Assembly: GCF_900114635.1 (NCBI RefSeq)
Contig: NZ_FOTQ01000004.1
Span: forward strand, 62,001-126,000
Source: Shimia aestuarii
GTDB taxonomy: Bacteria; Pseudomonadota; Alphaproteobacteria; Rhodobacterales; Rhodobacteraceae
Direction of reading: 5' to 3'
Length of the DNA: 64,000 nucleotides
In this document: piece by piece, positions 1-7,412 of the stretch
Position numbering within the stretch: position 1 is the first letter of the stretch
How the letters are laid out: every line of letters begins with the position of its first letter
The notes under the pieces: generated by a model
The model's input: the letters and a program-made list of their open reading frames with translations, nothing else
Told to the model about the DNA's origin: nothing
Database searches by the model: none
Made by a program: the position numbers and the translations under genes

Positions 1-658
1 AGAGGGCGATCAGCGCCATCAAAGCCAGCTCCTTGGTCGAGGGCATGACCCACACAGGAATGACCATCAGGGTCAGGATGCCGGCCCCGATCAGGCCAGT
101 ATAGACAAGCGATGTCCAGATATCCTCATCCCGACCAACAAAGCGGGTGGTGAGGGCATAGGCCGAGTAACAACAGGCTGCGGCCAGCGGAAAGACGGCG
201 TAGATCGTGAACACTTCTCCGCCGGGGCGAATGACGATCAGCGCACCGGTCATGGCTGCGGCAATGCCCAGAATACGGCGGATACCCAACCCTTCGCCAA
301 GGAACACTGCCGCCCCAAGAGTGATCAGGACGGGGTTTATGTTCATGATGGCCGCAGCTTCGGCAAGCCCGATATTCGAGATGCCGACGAAATAGCTCGC
401 CGTTGCAAGCAACAGAAACAGCGAGCGAGCCAGTTGAAGTCTCGGATGGCGGGTCTTGAGGACACCGGGAAAACGGCGCGCCACCAATGCCAGAACAAAC
501 AGCGTCTGACCGGCATAGCGCGCCCAAAGCGTGGGCAGCACGCCGATTTCCTGCGCAAGCGCCTTTGCCGTGCTGTCCATGGCCGAAAAGAAAAAGATCG
601 CACCGATCATGAGCAGGATGGCACGTGCACGGGTATCGCGGGAGGACAATAAGAACAT
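1..658 (-). CDS. EamA/DMT-family transporter, C-terminus cut by window edge
   Basis: Inner-membrane drug/metabolite transporter of the EamA type; substrate unknown. About 219 residues are visible from the start codon at 658 and the frame stays open to base 1, so the last 60-80 residues lie outside. Hydrophobic helices repeat through the whole visible part, with the family-like segments SAMDSTAKALAQE near the N-terminus and AAAIMNINPVLITLGAA in the middle. The ATG at 658 is the first in-frame start. The family is clear; the direction of transport cannot be told. Confidence 0.85.
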   Translation of the reverse strand, partial: MFLLSSRDTRARAILLMIGAIFFFSAMDSTAKALAQEIGVLPTLWARYAGQTLFVLALVARRFPGVLKTRHPRLQLARSLFLLLATASYFVGISNIGLAEAAAIMNINPVLITLGAAVFLGEGLGIRRILGIAAAMTGALIVIRPGGEVFTIYAVFPLAAACCYSAYALTTRFVGRDEDIWTSLVYTGLIGAGILTLMVIPVWVMPSTKELALMALIAL

Positions 659-713
659 GGGAAGCCAATCATTCACATATAGTGAATGTGCTAAGCATGC
701 TTCAAGGTGCTGT

Positions 714-1793
714 CTAGCCCTCCTGATCCTCGGGCCGGATCAGTTTGATCTCTCCATTCGTTTCCAATTCCCGGATCACGGTCGTCACGCCTGAGAGGGC
801 GGCCTCGCCGTCACGCGCATTCACCGTTCCACGCTCCTCGACGGATTCGCGCAGTTGATCGGCGAGGCGCGCCGAAATGTTTTCGAGAATGAACTCGGTT
901 GTCGCACCGGCATCGCCTTCAGTGGCATAGCCCAACGCGGCCACAAGCGTGTCTTCTTCAATTTCCTTGACGATGCGGGGCATGTCGCGCGGGGAGATGC
1001 GGGCCGGAATATGAGCATAGGTGAAAATCGTCTTGCGCACTTCTCCTGCAAAGTCGGCATCCGTGTCTTCCAGCGCCTGCAGCAGGTCATCGCGAGTCGC
1101 GGCAGTCGAGGAATTCAGGATTGCCCCAACGCGCTCCACCGGAGCTTCTGCAAATGCCTTGGGAGGCTCATCGTCAAGCTGGCTCGCCAGGGTCAACCCG
1201 ATCCGGTCCACCGCTTCGGGGGTGATGGCACCCGTCATGGACACGGCATAGGTGATGCGGCGTGCGATTTCACCGGGCAGGGCGCTGAGCAACTCGGCGG
1301 CCTTGCCGACATCGAGCTTGGAAATTGTTACGGCGGCCACCTCGATACTTTCTGCTTCGATCAGGTCACGAAGCGCTTCGATCGGAAGATTGCGCAGTCG
1401 GTCCCATGGGTCGCCATATAGGCGCACCCCGGCTTCCTTGCGCAGGCGCGCGGCGGTCATCGGGCTGATCCTTCCGTCAAGGGCGGACAGCGCCCCGGAA
1501 AGCCCGCCGGGGAACGAGAGGCCAATGGACTCGAGCTCGTGGGCAAACTCCATCAAGACCGTGGCCAACGTATCGCGGTCGACATAACCCATGTCGCCCA
1601 TCAGATAGGTCAACTCGGCTTGCAGATCATCGGGCAGATCGCTCAGGGACACCTCTGCGCCTTCGTTCAGAAGGAAACGAACAATAATCGCCGCCTTGTG
1701 CCGTTTGCTCAGTGTCGGAACTTTGACGCGCGACGGCGCAGCGTCCATCGACACTGGCGGTGTGAGGCGGGCAAGCTGAGTCTGGTTGCTCAT
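714..1793 (-). CDS. FliG-like protein (flagellar motor switch family)
   Basis: 359 residues with the three-domain order of FliG: N-domain about 28-90, middle domain about 125-205, C-domain about 217-350. In flagella FliG is the rotor protein that takes torque from MotA and binds the FliF ring. The middle-domain EHPQ motif of classical FliG reads ESIE here (148-151). The C-domain keeps the charged helix pattern (ALEDTDADFAGEVRK, RIVKEIEEDTLVAAL). The start at 1793 has AAGGAG six bases upstream; an in-frame ATG at 1817 lacks such a site. No other flagellar gene is in the window, so this is an orphan: a genuine rotor protein encoded away from the flagellar cluster, or a divergent paralogue. Confidence 0.8.
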   Translation of the reverse strand: MSNQTQLARLTPPVSMDAAPSRVKVPTLSKRHKAAIIVRFLLNEGAEVSLSDLPDDLQAELTYLMGDMGYVDRDTLATVLMEFAHELESIGLSFPGGLSGALSALDGRISPMTAARLRKEAGVRLYGDPWDRLRNLPIEALRDLIEAESIEVAAVTISKLDVGKAAELLSALPGEIARRITYAVSMTGAITPEAVDRIGLTLASQLDDEPPKAFAEAPVERVGAILNSSTAATRDDLLQALEDTDADFAGEVRKTIFTYAHIPARISPRDMPRIVKEIEEDTLVAALGYATEGDAGATTEFILENISARLADQLRESVEERGTVNARDGEAALSGVTTVIRELETNGEIKLIRPEDQEG

Positions 1794-1857
1794 TTCAGGC
1801 TCCTTGGTATTGGGCACACTTAAGCACCCAACACTAAAGAAACCCTCAACGCGTTTC

Positions 1858-2400
1858 TCAGAAGTTGTAGGTCACGCCAGTCTCGATGGCCGCGGCCAAC
1901 GATTGTTCCGCCCAAGTTCCGGCTCCGCCCCGTTTGCGGATCTGCACGAGTTCGCTGCGCGCGAGAACAAGGTCGCCTGCTTCTACGTGAGCCTGCCCTT
2001 TGTAGGATCGGGCAAGGTAATTATCGGGATTTGCCGAAAGCGCTTTTTCATAGAAAGCCATGCCAAGCTCTGCATGCCCCATTTTCCGATGGGTGAAGCC
2101 CCAATAGGTCAAAACCCGGTCTTCATTCTGATTGGACATCGCCGACAGGGCCCGCTGCGCATTTTCCAGCTGACCTGCATAGGCGAATTCACGCACTGCT
2201 CCGTACAGCACATCATCTCCCAGGTGCGCGTTGTCCGGGTTCACACAGCGTTTTTTCTTTTCGCTCCAGACCTTGCCCTTCTTGCATTCCTTGGTGGTCT
2301 GCGTCGGTTGTGGGGCCGGTTCGTCACCGCCCGCCGCGAAAGCAGAGAAGGGCACAAGGCCCACGATGGCAAGTGCAGAAAGGGAGGTTCTCAAATTCAT
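1858..2400 (-). CDS. exported TPR protein with a C-x2-G-x2-W-x6-C motif
   Basis: 180 residues. A signal peptide (1-22, ending SAFA) is followed by a short Pro/Gln-rich linker, the motif Cys39-x2-Gly42-x2-Trp45-x6-Cys52, and then helical tetratricopeptide-like repeats (about 60-150; LGMAFYEKALSANPDNYLA is a clear TPR half). Probably periplasmic and protein-binding; function unknown. AAGGAAAC upstream supports the start at 2400. It is the last gene of a same-strand run of five exported proteins that all carry this motif. The motif recalls small disulphide-bonded modules such as chitin-binding domains, but I cannot assign a ligand. Confidence 0.75.
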   Translation of the reverse strand: MNLRTSLSALAIVGLVPFSAFAAGGDEPAPQPTQTTKECKKGKVWSEKKKRCVNPDNAHLGDDVLYGAVREFAYAGQLENAQRALSAMSNQNEDRVLTYWGFTHRKMGHAELGMAFYEKALSANPDNYLARSYKGQAHVEAGDLVLARSELVQIRKRGGAGTWAEQSLAAAIETGVTYNF

Positions 2401-2477
2401 CTCAATTGTTTCCTTAACGCAAATATACCAGGGGCGGTCCTTGCGCCCGCATATGAACTTCATCAGGCAGGCAGTTC

Positions 2478-2636
2478 TTAGCTAGAAACCTGCTCTACAC
2501 AGCTACGGCTGGATGCATCCCAAACCTTGCCCTCGCCACAGGACATGACTTGCTGCTCTTGGCTGGAACACCCAATTGCATAAGCGGTCACAGGCATGAC
2601 CACCATGATCATTGCCAGTGCCATTTTTCGTATCAT
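2478..2636 (-). CDS. small exported protein, C-x2-G-x2-W-x6-C family (52 aa)
   Basis: Predicted peptide of 52 residues starting at the second of two tandem ATGs (2639 and 2636); GGAGGT lies seven bases before the second. An N-terminal hydrophobic stretch ends in TAYA, a likely signal-peptidase site, and leaves a mature part of about 30 residues holding CGEGKVW, six residues, then Cys-Val. Its core GKVW is identical to that of the TPR protein encoded next. No known function. The good Shine-Dalgarno sequence, signal peptide and motif shared with four neighbours make it a credible gene despite its size. Confidence 0.7.
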   Translation of the reverse strand: MIRKMALAMIMVVMPVTAYAIGCSSQEQQVMSCGEGKVWDASSRSCVEQVSS

Positions 2637-2707
2637 CATGACGACCTCCGAATTGCGTGTGCCGCCAGACTAACATGGTTGCGGCCCCAGCCAAAATCAC
2701 GCGCGCG

Positions 2708-2860
2708 TCAACGCCCGTTGCCCCAGATGCATTTTTGATCCCGCGGGTCCCAATAGCTGCCAGGCGCGCATTTCTTGCGCTGGTCGGCGCTTGCCGCGGT
2801 CGCGAGAATTGAACCGGCCAAAAGGGCTGTCACGAGCGTCGCATTTAACAACTTGGACAT
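2708..2860 (-). CDS. small exported protein, C-x2-G-x2-W-x6-C family (50 aa)
   Basis: 50 residues: signal peptide about 1-25 (cleavage after TAASA), then a basic linker and the motif CAPGSYW-x6-C, ending WGNGR. The C-terminal GNGR is also the end of the paralogue encoded at 3121-3291, so these two are the closest pair of the set. GGAGA seven bases upstream of the ATG at 2860 supports the start. After cleavage only about 25 residues remain, essentially the two-cysteine module. Function unknown. Confidence 0.72.
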   Translation of the reverse strand: MSKLLNATLVTALLAGSILATAASADQRKKCAPGSYWDPRDQKCIWGNGR

Positions 2861-2921
2861 CGGAAGTCTCCATGGTTTCGTGGCGCAGGTCGAGTGTTTC
2901 GTGCCATTCGCCTATAGATGT

Positions 2922-3119
2922 TCAGATCCAGTTCTCGGCAACGCATTTCCCGGAATCAGCATCATAGAAAAAGCCGGCCGGGCAGGATTTTTCATTGCCT
3001 TTGCCGACGCCGGTTTTGGTGTTTGCGCCGCCCGCCAGAGCGACCGACGGCAGCGTCAGGGACAGGATCAATAGCCCAGCTGCAAACATGCTGTGGGGTT
3101 TGCCGCACCGGAATGTCAT
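2922..3119 (-). CDS. small exported protein, C-x2-G-x2-Y-x6-C family (65 aa)
   Basis: 65 residues with a signal peptide at about 1-31 (hydrophobic FAAGLLILSLTLPSVALA), a Gly/Lys-rich linker and the C-terminal motif CPAGFFY-x6-CV. The start at 3119 is one base after the stop of the preceding gene (3121-3123), which suggests translational coupling; the nearby purine tract is weak. The longer reading frame back to 3302 has no signal peptide and overlaps the preceding gene, so I reject it. Function unknown. Confidence 0.7.
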   Translation of the reverse strand: MTFRCGKPHSMFAAGLLILSLTLPSVALAGGANTKTGVGKGNEKSCPAGFFYDADSGKCVAENWI

Positions 3120-3120
3120 C

Positions 3121-3291
3121 TTACCGTCCGTTCCCCGACATGCACATATTTTCCGACGCGTTCCACCAGTACCCATCATTGCAGTTTTCCTTGATGGCAT
3201 CCGAATGGATCGTGAGTGGTGTGCTGTGCAGAGGCTCCGACAGAACAGGAGTGGCGACGAGAACAGCCGTGAAAATAAGGGGAATGCGCAT
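3121..3291 (-). CDS. small exported protein, C-x2-G-x2-W-x6-C family (56 aa)
   Basis: 56 residues; signal peptide about 1-18 (VLVATPVLS), then the motif CNDGYWW-x6-CM and the C-terminus SGNGR. GGAG lies five bases before the ATG at 3291. It is the first gene of the minus-strand group of five, and its stop is followed after one base by the next start. The Trp pair and the GNGR end match the 2708-2860 product. Function unknown; the conserved cysteines suggest one disulphide in the periplasm or outside the cell. Confidence 0.72.
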   Translation of the reverse strand: MRIPLIFTAVLVATPVLSEPLHSTPLTIHSDAIKENCNDGYWWNASENMCMSGNGR

Positions 3292-3393
3292 GATGTCTCC
3301 AAGAGTTTAAGGGTTATTGAACTCTATACGAAGAGGCTCATCTGCCGGATCACCGCAGCTGATCACCTATGCATCACGTTGGTGTCATCACAG

Positions 3394-3430
3394 GAAAAAG
3401 GGCCGCTGCACAGCATGTGCAACGGCCCCA
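3394..3430 (-). terminator. rho-independent terminator of purB
   Basis: Read on the minus strand, GGGCCGTTGCAC pairs with GTGCAGCGGCCC around a short loop, with one mismatch, and is followed by TTTTT. It begins about 20 bases after the purB stop. Confidence 0.85.
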
Positions 3431-3450
3431 AATCTCGGCTGCGGTGAGGC

Positions 3451-4755
3451 TTACTCGCCAAACACCCGCTTGAAAATCGTGTCGACATGTTTGGTGTGAT
3501 AGCCCATGTCGAACTTTTCGTTGATACCATCTTCGCCAAGCGCAGCCACAACTTCGGCGTCCGCCAGCAGCAGTTCGCGGAAATCGAGACGCTCTTCCCA
3601 GACCTTGAGCGCGTTGCGCTGGACCATGGAATAGGCGTCTTCACGGCTCACGCCGGCCTGGGTGAGGGCCAGCAGAACGCGCTGGGACATCACAAGGCCG
3701 GGGAACTTGTTCATGTTGTCGAGCATGTTCTCGGGGAAGATCAGCATTTTGTCGACCACGCCAGCCAGACGGTTCAGGGCGAAATCGAGTGTCACGGTGG
3801 CGTCGGGGCCTATGCCGCGTTCCACGGAGGAGTGCGAGATGTCGCGCTCGTGCCAGAGGGCCACGTTCTCCATCGCCGGGATCACCGTCATGCGCACGAG
3901 GCGAGCCAGGCCAGTGAGGTTCTCGGTCAGCACCGGGTTCTTCTTGTGCGGCATAGCTGACGAACCTTTCTGGCCCATCGAGAAGAATTCCGCACCTTCC
4001 AGCACCTCGGTGCGCTGCATATGGCGGATTTCAACGGCAATGTTTTCGATCGACGAGGCGATCACACCGAGCGTGGCAAAGAACATTGCGTGACGGTCGC
4101 GCGGGATAACTTGCGTGCTGATCGGCTCGGGGCGCAGCCCCAGTTTCTCGCAGACATGCTCTTCCACGGCGGGGTCAATATTGGCAAAGGTGCCAACCGC
4201 ACCGGAAATCGCGCCAGTGGCCACTTCCCAGCGGGCTTTTTCCAGACGGTTCTTGTTGCGGTCCATCTCGGCGTAGAAACGCGCGAAGGTCAGCCCCATG
4301 GTCGTGGGTTCGGCGTGGATACCGTGCGAGCGGCCCACGCGGACAGTGTCCTTGTGTTCCAGCGCGCGTTTCTTCAGCGCGGCCAGCACCTTGTCCATAC
4401 CATCAAGCAAGATGTCAGCGGCGCGCACCAGCTGCACGTTCAGGCAGGTGTCCAGCACGTCGGAAGAGGTCATGCCCTGGTGCACAAAGCGCGCCTCCTC
4501 CGAGCCGACATGTTCGGCAAGGTGGGTGAGGAAGGCGATCACGTCATGTTTGGTAACGGCCTCGATCTCGTCAATGCGCTCCACGTCGAATTCCACATCC
4601 TTGGCTTTCCAGACCGCATCCGCGTTTTCCTGCGGGATCACGCCCAACTTGGCCATGGCATCACAGGCATGCGCCTCGATTTCGTACCAGATGCGGAACT
4701 TGGTTTCAGGTGACCAGATGGCAACCATTTCGGGGCGGGCATAGCGAGGGATCAT
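3451..4755 (-). CDS. purB: adenylosuccinate lyase
   Basis: 434 residues, usual length for PurB. It cleaves SAICAR to AICAR and adenylosuccinate to AMP, both with release of fumarate, in cytosolic purine synthesis. The fumarase/aspartase-superfamily signature GSSAMPHKKNP lies at 264-274. His70 (TKHDV) and His144 (GRSHGIHAEPTT) are in the expected conserved segments. Single-gene unit: its own terminator follows and the gene upstream runs the other way. The start MIPRYARPEM matches the common N-terminus of bacterial PurB. Confidence 0.96.
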   Translation of the reverse strand: MIPRYARPEMVAIWSPETKFRIWYEIEAHACDAMAKLGVIPQENADAVWKAKDVEFDVERIDEIEAVTKHDVIAFLTHLAEHVGSEEARFVHQGMTSSDVLDTCLNVQLVRAADILLDGMDKVLAALKKRALEHKDTVRVGRSHGIHAEPTTMGLTFARFYAEMDRNKNRLEKARWEVATGAISGAVGTFANIDPAVEEHVCEKLGLRPEPISTQVIPRDRHAMFFATLGVIASSIENIAVEIRHMQRTEVLEGAEFFSMGQKGSSAMPHKKNPVLTENLTGLARLVRMTVIPAMENVALWHERDISHSSVERGIGPDATVTLDFALNRLAGVVDKMLIFPENMLDNMNKFPGLVMSQRVLLALTQAGVSREDAYSMVQRNALKVWEERLDFRELLLADAEVVAALGEDGINEKFDMGYHTKHVDTIFKRVFGE

Positions 4756-4833
4756 GTCACGGCCTTGTGTATTGGGAGCAATTGCGCGCGGTTTAGACTG
4801 TCAGCATCGTCGCGGCAAGGCAGGAGCGCACAC

Positions 4834-5172
4834 ATGAGACGGATTGCCCTTGTTTTGATGGTCTGGGCTGGGAGCGGCAAGGCGGACGACTGGGTGCCAC
4901 TTCGCCGGTAGGACCTGACGTGTTTCCTGAACGATCAGGTGGTGGAGTACGACGCGTCCTGGCAAAGGTTTTATGCCTCGGGCCGAACGCTTTACAATGC
5001 GGGTAAGGAAAGTTGGGGGTACTGGACCGAGCGCGATGGTCAGTATTGCAGCCAGTGGCCGCCAAGCGGCATTTGGGACTGCTACGGGGGCGAAGGTCGT
5101 GGCGCAGATGACATAAGATTTGTTGGCAAGGTTGGCTCCGTTTCAAAGGGGCGGAGACGAAATTCACCTTGA
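4834..5172 (+). pseudogene. exported protein gene interrupted by an in-frame TAG at codon 26
   Basis: One frame of 113 codons runs from the ATG at 4834 (AGGAG upstream) to the TGA at 5170-5172. Codons 1-18 encode a short signal peptide. Codon 26 (4909-4911) is TAG. The rest reads on in the same frame as a coherent soluble domain (DLTCFLND, SWQRFYASGRTLYNAG, YCSQWPPSGIWDCYG, IRFVGKVGS). As I remember them, small exported proteins of this type are common in Rhodobacteraceae, with an uninterrupted segment at that place. I therefore read it as recently inactivated by a nonsense change; a sequencing error or a downstream restart is possible. Confidence 0.6.
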
Positions 5173-5253
5173 TGGAGGCGACTGCAAGGCTGGACAGGTG
5201 GCAAACACCGTCTAGTATGGTCCTCGTTCGAGGAATGCAATTGGTGGGAAAGT

Positions 5254-5811
5254 ATGAGAAAAATCATGAATTTACAGGGAGTACTTGCGCTGATTGCGGG
5301 TTTCATGCCTGTGAGTGCAGCGGTGGCGGATACCCCGGTTCATTACAGGGATGGAAGCGAGACCATCTTCAGCGTGGACGTGCCCGATTTTTGGACCGTG
5401 CGTGTTGGGGGATCTCGCACATTAACCCCACCGGGCGAGGACGCGTCCCGCGATGTGGAGCGTGTTATCGGGCTTGAACCGGAAAGCGATAGCGGCGTCT
5501 GGGTTGGGTTTGTCGTGCCTGAAGGCCTGCGTACGCTGGATGAAGCGGCGGACTATGCCCGTTCGCTGGCTCCGCAAATCGCCAAGGACACCGAAGTGAC
5601 CGAGTTCGAGTCCCGCCGTATCGCGGGTTACCCCGCGCGCGTGTATCGCGGGACGGGTCGGCGCAATGGTACGACGGTGCATTTCACGGTTTCGCTCATC
5701 GACCTTCCCAACGGAAGCGTGATCTTCAGCATGACGGCGCTCCATCCGGGATACAGGGCAGATGCGCTAGAGGATGTGAACGCGATCTACAATTCCATTC
5801 GGACGCGGTGA
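5254..5811 (+). CDS. exported protein of unknown function (185 aa)
   Basis: 185 residues with a signal peptide (about 1-25, ending SAAVA). The mature part looks like a compact alpha/beta domain: GSETIFSVDVPDFWTV near the start, GVWVGFVVPEGL in the middle and a C-terminal helix (DALEDVNAIYNSIRT). No cysteines follow the signal peptide. An alternative start is the ATG at 5266. The next gene follows closely and the two are probably cotranscribed. I do not recognise a named family. Confidence 0.7.
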   Translation: MRKIMNLQGVLALIAGFMPVSAAVADTPVHYRDGSETIFSVDVPDFWTVRVGGSRTLTPPGEDASRDVERVIGLEPESDSGVWVGFVVPEGLRTLDEAADYARSLAPQIAKDTEVTEFESRRIAGYPARVYRGTGRRNGTTVHFTVSLIDLPNGSVIFSMTALHPGYRADALEDVNAIYNSIRTR

Positions 5812-5822
5812 GAGAGATGCAA

Positions 5823-6086
5823 ATGAAATCCAATCGAAAATTCCTTTTGCGCGCGATGGGTCTCACGTTAGCGGGGGGGCTGGTCCTGTCGGCCTGCGAC
5901 GATCCCTACGTGTCCGGTGGCGCCCATGTCGGAATCTATTACGACTCGATGATGTGGAACGACTATTATCGCCCGAAGCCACCACGGCCACCCGGGCGCC
6001 CGGAGCACCCGATTGCCCCGCCACCACGCCCAGTGCACCCAATTGCGCCAAGACCGCCCGTGGCCCGTCCGATGCCGCGTCGTTGA
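5823..6086 (+). CDS. small proline-rich lipoprotein
   Basis: 87 residues. A positively charged start (MKSNRKFLLR), a hydrophobic segment and the lipobox LVLSAC predict lipid attachment at Cys24. The mature part has a short Tyr/Trp-rich region (HVGIYYDSMMWNDYY) and then a Pro/Arg/His-rich tail with repeated HPIAP elements. The start at 5823 is preceded by a GAGAGAG tract. It begins 12 bases after the preceding stop. Function unknown; it may span or bind the cell wall. Confidence 0.65.
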   Translation: MKSNRKFLLRAMGLTLAGGLVLSACDDPYVSGGAHVGIYYDSMMWNDYYRPKPPRPPGRPEHPIAPPPRPVHPIAPRPPVARPMPRR

Positions 6087-7304
6087 TCAGGGAACGGCCA
6101 GTTCGGTGATCACCCGGCTGGCCCGCTCCAAAGTCTGATGTACTGGACATTTGTCTGCGATTTCAAGCAGTCGGGCACGCTGGTCTTTATCCAGCGGCCC
6201 GACAAGGTGAACGACACGGCGAAATGTATCCACCTGGGCTGACTGCCCGGCTTCTGCATCGCGCGCATGTAATTTGTCATGGCTGACATCGACCCAGACA
6301 TGTTCCAGAGGCCAGCCTTTGCGGCGGGCGTACATACGCACGGTCATGGAGGTGCAGGCGCCAAGCCCCGCCGACAGGAAGCCATAAGGGGTCATCCCGC
6401 GATTGGTCCCGCCATAGGCCAGCGGTTCGTCGGCGAGCGCATGATGGTGCGGACCGGCATTCACATCCTGCAGGAAGCCGTTCGGATCAGCTTCGGAAAC
6501 GCGCACAATCCCTTCCGGGGCGCCCGGTGGTGGGGCCGGCGGACGAAGGTCAAGATAACGCCGGCTCCATGCCGCGATGACCTTCGCAACATATTCGGCG
6601 TCTTCCGCATCGCTGATCAGGTGATCGGCTTTGTCCAGTGTCACAAAGCTCTTGGGGTGTTTTGCCGTTCGGAAAATCTCGGATGCGTTTTCGATTCCTA
6701 CAATGTCGTCCTGCGGGGCGTGCAGAACCAAAAGCGCACGGTGCAGGTTGGCGATGGCAGGGGCAAGGTTTTCTGCCGATACGTCTTCGAGAAAGGAGTT
6801 CCGGATCGTGAATGGGCGTCCGCCCAGATCGACTTCTGCGGCACCGTTCAGCCGGATCTCTTCAAGTGCCGCCCCGAAATTGTGGGTGACGTGGCCGGGA
6901 TCGAAAGGGGTGCCAATCGTCGCGACGGCCCTTACGGTTTCAAGGCTTGCTGCTGCTCGCAATACTGCAGCGCCGCCGAGGCTGTGCCCAATCAGGAGCG
7001 AGGGCGCCATGCCCTGTGCTTCGAGATGCGATGCCGCAGCCAAAAGATCCGCCACGTTGGTGGTGAATGTGGTGTTGGCAAACTCCCCCTGGCTGTGCCC
7101 CAATCCCGTGAAATCGAACCGCAGAACGGCAATCCCCATCGCCGAGAGACGGGCCGAGATACGGCGTGCGGCGGCGATGTCCTTGGAACAGGTGAAACAA
7201 TGCGCAAACAATGCACTTGCAAGGAGAGGACCTTCGGGCAGGTCCAGTCGCGCGGCAAGCGTGTCGCCATTGTGACCGGGAAACGAGAGGCGTTTAGTGG
7301 GCAT
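6087..7304 (-). CDS. alpha/beta-hydrolase fused to an OsmC domain
   Basis: 405 residues in two domains. Residues 1-255 form an alpha/beta hydrolase: oxyanion region HCFTCSKD, nucleophile Ser108 in GHSLGG, acid in APQDD (about 199-200) and His228. Residues 265-405 form an OsmC/Ohr-type domain with the peroxidatic cysteine pair Cys317 (GACTS) and Cys386 (DKCPVH), which in the family reduces organic hydroperoxides. The start at 7304 has AAGGACGG close upstream; the frame extends to 7325 without a better site. This fusion occurs across Proteobacteria. The substrate is unknown. It overlaps no neighbour but meets the 5823-6086 gene tail to tail. Confidence 0.88.
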   Translation of the reverse strand: MPTKRLSFPGHNGDTLAARLDLPEGPLLASALFAHCFTCSKDIAAARRISARLSAMGIAVLRFDFTGLGHSQGEFANTTFTTNVADLLAAASHLEAQGMAPSLLIGHSLGGAAVLRAAASLETVRAVATIGTPFDPGHVTHNFGAALEEIRLNGAAEVDLGGRPFTIRNSFLEDVSAENLAPAIANLHRALLVLHAPQDDIVGIENASEIFRTAKHPKSFVTLDKADHLISDAEDAEYVAKVIAAWSRRYLDLRPPAPPPGAPEGIVRVSEADPNGFLQDVNAGPHHHALADEPLAYGGTNRGMTPYGFLSAGLGACTSMTVRMYARRKGWPLEHVWVDVSHDKLHARDAEAGQSAQVDTFRRVVHLVGPLDKDQRARLLEIADKCPVHQTLERASRVITELAVP

Positions 7305-7412
7305 GGGCCGTCCTTTAATCTGCACCCCGCCAAACTGCTACGCGCCGTCCCTGTGTCCAAGGGCCGTGTCAGCATTCTCACGCCATGGTGACGAAATGGG
7401 AGGCGCCGTGTA

